NCBI GenBank assembly: GCA_937919125.1
Contig: CALFOB010000015.1
Coordinates: 1-9,314, forward strand
Reading direction: 5' to 3'
Source of the DNA: an uncultured Micrococcales bacterium
GTDB taxonomy: Bacteria; Actinomycetota; Actinomycetes; Actinomycetales; Microbacteriaceae
DNA: 9,314 bases
Part shown: one piece after another, positions 6,297 to 9,314 of the stretch
Numbering within the stretch: the stretch's first letter is position 1
Layout: the number at the start of each line of letters is the position of its first letter
Translations under genes and position numbers: made by a program
Notes under the pieces: model-generated
Told to the model about the DNA's origin: nothing
The model's database searches: none
The model's input: only the letters and a program-made list of their open reading frames with translations

Positions 6297-7721
6297 TTAC
6301 TCGGTTGCTTTTCTGGCAGCATCTGCTGATGCTGTGTTAGGTCTTTTTGCTATTACCCACTCTGCAAGATTACGTTGTGGGGCAACGTTCATTGCAAGGG
6401 ATCCAGGTTCAACATCTTTACGAACAACTGTTCCAGCTGCTGTGTAAGCACCATCACCGATGGTGATAGGTGCTACGAAGACGTTATGTGAACCAGATCT
6501 GACGTGAGAACCAATAACGCTGTGGTGTTTAGCTACACCGTCGTAGTTAGCGAAGATGGTTCCTGCTCCAATGTTGGTGTGCTCCCCAATGGTTGCATCG
6601 CCAACATAGCTTAGGTGAGGGATCTTTGAACCTGCACCAATGACAACATTCTTAGTCTCAACAAAGGTGCCGATCTTGCCACCAGCACCAAGGTGTGTGC
6701 CTGGTCTTAGGTAGCTGAAAGGTCCTACGGTTGCTTCATCGTCAATTACTGAACCAGAGATCTGAGATTTTGTAATTGAAACATTTGAGCCAACCTGAGT
6801 ATCGGTAATAACTACCTCTGGACCAATAGTTGATCCTCTGCCAACACTTGTAATTCCCTTTAGGTGAGTACCTGGAAGTAATGTGACATCTTCAGCTAAT
6901 ACAGCGGTGATGTCAATGAAAGTTGATTCAGGGTGAGTGATTGTTACCCCGGCTAGCATCCAACCTTCACAGATTCTTCTGTTTAGTTCAGAGCTAACCT
7001 GCTGCATCTGAACTCTGTTGTTTACTCCAGCTACTAGCCAGTTATCTGCTACTTCAAGAGCGTGGACTTTATTTCCTGCTTTAAGGATTTCAACAGCTGC
7101 GTCAGTGAGGTATTTTTCCCCTTGAGCATTGTGTGATCCAACAGAAGCTAGAGCTTGCTTTAGGTGTTTGAAATCAAAGACGTAAACACCTGCGTTTACT
7201 TCAGTTATTGAACGCTCTTCTTCAGTTGCATCTCTTTCTTCAACAATAGAAACAAAAGAACGAGATTCGTCTCTAACAATTCGTCCATAACCGGTTGGGT
7301 CACTAAATGAAGCAGTAAGCAGAGTCGCTCCAGCTCCAGTAGTTAGGTGAACTTCAATCATTGACTCAATAGTCTGAACATCTAGAAGTGGGACATCGCC
7401 ACTCGTTACAACTACGGCTCCAGAGAAATCTGCTGGTAATGCCTCTAATGCACATTCAACTGCTCTACCTGTGCCTGGAACATCATCCTGAAGAACAATG
7501 TGAGCATTTGGGTAATAAGAGTTGATGTATTGCTCTAGCTTTTCTTTTTCATGTCTGATCACAGGCATGACCTTTTGAGCACCTAGAGCGGTAGCTGTTG
7601 CCAGGGCATGACCAAGCATTGGTAGGCCTGAGATCTCATGAAGGACTTTAGGGGTGGATGAGCGCATTCTGGTGCCTTCACCAGCGGCTAGCACGATTAC
7701 GGCTAAGTGCTGCTCGCTCAT
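6297..7721 (-). CDS. glmU: Bifunctional UDP-N-acetylglucosamine pyrophosphorylase / glucosamine-1-phosphate N-acetyltransferase
   Basis: GlmU acetylates glucosamine-1-phosphate with acetyl-CoA and then uridylates the product with UTP, giving UDP-GlcNAc for peptidoglycan. The 474 residues contain both halves. The N-terminal nucleotidyltransferase has LAAGEGTRMRSSTPKVLHE (11-29), GTGRAV (83-88), the metal-binding aspartate of SGDVPLL (D109) and GVNNR (232-236). The C-terminal left-handed beta-helix acetyltransferase spans about 265-445, with YLRPGT (R339), catalytic H369 and Y372 in PHLSYVGDA, and NIGAGTIFANYDG (383-395). GTGRA replaces the GTGHA seen in many GlmU proteins, which I take as lineage variation. 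The start is ATG at 7721 with a perfect AGGAGG four bases upstream. The gene lies 26 bases after tRNA-Gln and may share its transcript. Confidence 0.98.
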   Translation of the reverse strand: MSEQHLAVIVLAAGEGTRMRSSTPKVLHEISGLPMLGHALATATALGAQKVMPVIRHEKEKLEQYINSYYPNAHIVLQDDVPGTGRAVECALEALPADFSGAVVVTSGDVPLLDVQTIESMIEVHLTTGAGATLLTASFSDPTGYGRIVRDESRSFVSIVEERDATEEERSITEVNAGVYVFDFKHLKQALASVGSHNAQGEKYLTDAAVEILKAGNKVHALEVADNWLVAGVNNRVQMQQVSSELNRRICEGWMLAGVTITHPESTFIDITAVLAEDVTLLPGTHLKGITSVGRGSTIGPEVVITDTQVGSNVSITKSQISGSVIDDEATVGPFSYLRPGTHLGAGGKIGTFVETKNVVIGAGSKIPHLSYVGDATIGEHTNIGAGTIFANYDGVAKHHSVIGSHVRSGSHNVFVAPITIGDGAYTAAGTVVRKDVEPGSLAMNVAPQRNLAEWVIAKRPNTASADAARKATE

Positions 7722-7725
7722 CTAA

Positions 7726-7731
7726 CCTCCT
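7726..7731 (-). promoter_or_regulatory. Consensus Shine-Dalgarno of glmU
   Basis: AGGAGG on the minus strand, four bases before the glmU ATG, is the strongest ribosome binding site in the window. The other minus-strand genes have weak or no sites and follow their upstream neighbour closely. This fits independent translation after a non-coding tRNA. Confidence 0.8.
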
Positions 7732-7747
7732 AATTATGCTTTTGTTG

Positions 7748-7819
7748 CTGCTCCCCCAGGATTCGAACCTGGACCGAACACCTCCAAAGGGTGCCGTGCT
7801 GCCGTTACACTAGGGAGCA
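7748..7819 (-). tRNA. tRNA-Gln (anticodon UUG)
   Basis: The minus strand folds into a complete cloverleaf of 72 bases. The acceptor stem is TGCTCCC with GGGAGCA, followed by discriminator G. The D-arm lies in GTGTAACGGCAGCAC. The anticodon stem GCACC/GGTGT, with one G·U pair, closes the loop CTTTGGA, giving anticodon TTG at positions 34-36. The T-arm is CCAGG-TTCGAAT-CCTGG. CCA is not encoded; the bases after the discriminator read CAA. UUG reads both CAA and, by wobble, CAG. The gene lies between ispE and glmU. No terminator separates it from glmU, so the tRNA may be cut from a longer transcript. Confidence 0.97.
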
Positions 7820-7886
7820 TTGTGAACCGCCAAAGACGATTAACACATGCCTAGTCTGCCAGAAATTAGGGCTCTTTATTCTTTAG
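7820..7886 (-). promoter_or_regulatory. Gap between ispE and tRNA-Gln, likely site of a promoter
   Basis: These 67 bases follow the ispE stop and precede the tRNA. A new promoter for tRNA-glmU would be expected here from position. The only weak -10-like hexamer I see is TTAATC, about 24 bases before the tRNA 5' end, with no good -35. No terminator with a U-run is visible, so read-through from ispE is also possible. Confidence 0.2.
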
Positions 7887-8810
7887 TTAGCCATCTAGTC
7901 TTGAGCCTTGGGCTCCACCCTTGGCTGTTAGGGCAACAAGCCCCTGTGAATTCAATACTTTAGAAACCTCTTCAGCCTTAGCCTCTGATTCAAATAGGGC
8001 GGCAATAGTAGGTCCAGATCCCGAGACCATAGCCCGAATAGCCCCTAGTTCCTCTAATTGACTAACCTGCTCGCTAAGAGAAGGCATCAGAGAGAAAGCT
8101 GCCTTTTCAAGGTCATTAGCCATTCTTGAGCCAAGTTCCTGAGCTGATGAAACAGTTGAGATGTCTTTGAGGTCAGTAAAGGCTGTGCCAGAACCTAGTT
8201 CATCGAAGGCAGCGAAGACTGTTGGGGTAGAAAGACCTTTACTACTAGCACACAGCAACCAATTGGTTTCAAAGGAAAGACCTTCCATAGGAGTAATGAT
8301 CTCTCCTCTTCCGGTTCCCAGAGCCATACCCCCATAAATACAGAACGGAACATCAGAACCCAGTTCAGCTCCTACTTGGGCTAGCTCTTCAATAGATAGT
8401 TTCTCAGTGCCATGCTCTTGATGCATGAACTCATTCATGGCAACCAGCATCGCCGCGGCATCTGCTGACCCACCAGCCATTCCTCCGGCTACTGGAATGC
8501 GCTTATGAATATCTAATTGAAGATCAGGAGTTTCTTTACCTAGTTTCTTCGCAAATAGAACTGCAGTTTTATGAACTAGGTTGCTGTGATCTGTTGGAAC
8601 AGCATCGATGTGTGCTTCAGGAATTGAATCACCGTGAACATAGATACTGATGCCTGTTCCAGGTTCACCTTTAACAAGAGTTAGTTCTTCTCTAAGGTCT
8701 AAAGCGAGGAATAGAGAATTTACTGGGTGATAGCCATCAGCTGCTAACTGACCTACTTCAAAAACTAGGTTTACTTTAGCTGGAGCTGATGCTCTGATGA
8801 TTGTGCTCAT
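7887..8810 (-). CDS. ispE: 4-diphosphocytidyl-2-C-methyl-D-erythritol kinase
   Basis: IspE phosphorylates the 2-hydroxyl of CDP-methylerythritol with ATP, the fourth step of the MEP pathway to isoprenoids, acting in the cytoplasm. The 307 residues have the GHMP-kinase layout. The N-terminal substrate motif is PAKVNLVFEVG (10-20, with K12), then DGYHPV (25-30). The glycine-rich ATP loop PVAGGMAGGSADAAA spans 106-120. The catalytic aspartate is D153 in LGSDVPF, and the C-terminal GHMP motif is MVSGSGPTIAALF (261-273). The start is ATG at 8810, and the ATGA junction means it overlaps the stop of the upstream SRPBCC gene by four bases, so the two are probably translationally coupled. In many actinobacteria the gene before ispE is rsmA; here it is different. 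Confidence 0.97.
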   Translation of the reverse strand: MSTIIRASAPAKVNLVFEVGQLAADGYHPVNSLFLALDLREELTLVKGEPGTGISIYVHGDSIPEAHIDAVPTDHSNLVHKTAVLFAKKLGKETPDLQLDIHKRIPVAGGMAGGSADAAAMLVAMNEFMHQEHGTEKLSIEELAQVGAELGSDVPFCIYGGMALGTGRGEIITPMEGLSFETNWLLCASSKGLSTPTVFAAFDELGSGTAFTDLKDISTVSSAQELGSRMANDLEKAAFSLMPSLSEQVSQLEELGAIRAMVSGSGPTIAALFESEAKAEEVSKVLNSQGLVALTAKGGAQGSRLDG

Positions 8811-9295
8811 CTGACAACCTGACTTGAAATCTGGGATAGCAATTCATTCCAGAATACTGCTCTACTCTTAGCGGTTGTTTTCTCAGCAATGAATTCGTGC
8901 TCAATTAGAACTTCACAACCACCATCAACTGTTTTGAATACAACAGTTGCTCTAGTGTCATCTTCGAAACTAATTACTAAACGCTCTGAGTCAACAATCT
9001 TCAAGAAACGTTTGAATTCAGTTCCATAAAGTTTCTCTGAATTCAAAAGGCTGAAGACTCTAAACGTAGTTGCCTCAATAGTTTTTGAAATTCTAAGCAC
9101 TGAATCACTGCTGGCATTGGACTTAGGTTCTTCACGCCATTTCAAATACATCAAAGCAATTGATGTTGCCCACCACTTTTGAACTCTATGAGTTTCTTGA
9201 AGCCAAGCAGATATTGCCTTTTGCTTTGATTCGCGGTGTTCAGATTCAACGTTCCGCCACTGATCGTCACCGGCGCCAGAAGTCCCAAAGTCGCA
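8807..9295 (-). CDS. SRPBCC/AHSA1-like domain protein, N-terminus unresolved at window edge
   Basis: The C-terminal part resembles the actinobacterial SRPBCC (START-like, AHSA1) proteins that carry a short N-terminal helical region with a WW motif. VLRISKTIEATTFRVFSLL is the first strand and helix, and FEDDTRATVVFKT then VLIEHEF are the late strands, ending in an FWNELLSQISS helix. The function of this family is unknown; a hydrophobic ligand pocket is typical. The first usable start codons, TTG at 9154 and ATG at 9151, would cut off the upstream segment AWLQETHRVQKWWATSIAL, which is in frame and fits the family's N-terminal region (WW at 9170-9175). The frame stays open to 9295, where a TAA stands, with no ATG, GTG, TTG or CTG in between. 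The real start is therefore lost to a frameshift, an unusual codon, or sequence error near the edge. The gene overlaps ispE by ATGA. Confidence 0.7.
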   Translation of the reverse strand, partial: CDFGTSGAGDDQWRNVESEHRESKQKAISAWLQETHRVQKWWATSIALMYLKWREEPKSNASSDSVLRISKTIEATTFRVFSLLNSEKLYGTEFKRFLKIVDSERLVISFEDDTRATVVFKTVDGGCEVLIEHEFIAEKTTAKSRAVFWNELLSQISSQVVR

Positions 9296-9314
9296 TTAGC
9301 GCCAATGTTAAGCA

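Noticed and set aside
9152..9154. TTG at 9154 as the true start of the SRPBCC gene
   Set aside because: There is no ribosome site close upstream, and the in-frame segment before it carries the WW region expected of the family.
1..9314. CRISPR array, insertion sequence, attachment site or defence island
   Set aside because: I saw no regularly spaced repeats, transposase or integrase motifs, or terminal inverted repeats; the tRNA gene has no visible duplicated 3' end nearby.

Overview
The window is a stretch of ordinary actinobacterial core genome, with accessory-looking genes only at its two edges. On the minus strand the order is SRPBCC-family protein, ispE, tRNA-Gln(UUG), glmU, prs, rplY, pth, mfd. 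This block (isoprenoid and cell-wall precursors, PRPP, ribosomal protein L25, peptidyl-tRNA hydrolase, transcription-repair coupling factor) is a familiar actinobacterial neighbourhood. Base composition is visibly more AT-rich than in soil actinobacteria, and spacing is very tight. Together with the protein sequences this suggests a small-genome, low-GC planktonic actinobacterium, for example a Microbacteriaceae/Luna-type or Nanopelagicales-like lineage. That assignment is inference from reading, not from a search.

Layout by region. Positions 1-366 (plus strand) hold the tail of an unidentified gene and a HigA/HipB-type helix-turn-helix protein that overlaps it, probably the end of a toxin-antitoxin module. 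Positions 372-3944 (minus) are mfd, which converges on the regulator with only five bases between the two stops. Positions 3968-4546 (minus) are pth. Its conserved start region has no ATG, GTG, TTG or CTG and seems to begin at ATC just after the rplY stop, and a strong RNA hairpin lies inside its first codons. Positions 4549-5142 are rplY, preceded by a 160-base leader with two small hairpins. Positions 5303-6277 are prs, 6297-7721 glmU, 7748-7819 tRNA-Gln and 7887-8810 ispE. From 8807 to the right edge is an SRPBCC/AHSA1-like gene that overlaps ispE by an ATGA junction and whose N-terminus cannot be resolved.

The minus-strand genes look like one or a few long transcription units: most gaps are about 2-25 bases, and the two larger ones (rplY leader; tRNA region) are the only obvious places for internal promoters. 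Functionally the block joins precursor supply (IspE for isoprenoids, GlmU for UDP-GlcNAc, Prs for PRPP) with translation (L25, tRNA-Gln, Pth) and repair (Mfd). I found no CRISPR array, insertion sequence, phage gene or defence cluster beyond the possible toxin-antitoxin edge. I do not see a new multi-gene system. The most unusual sequence feature is the pth start region.
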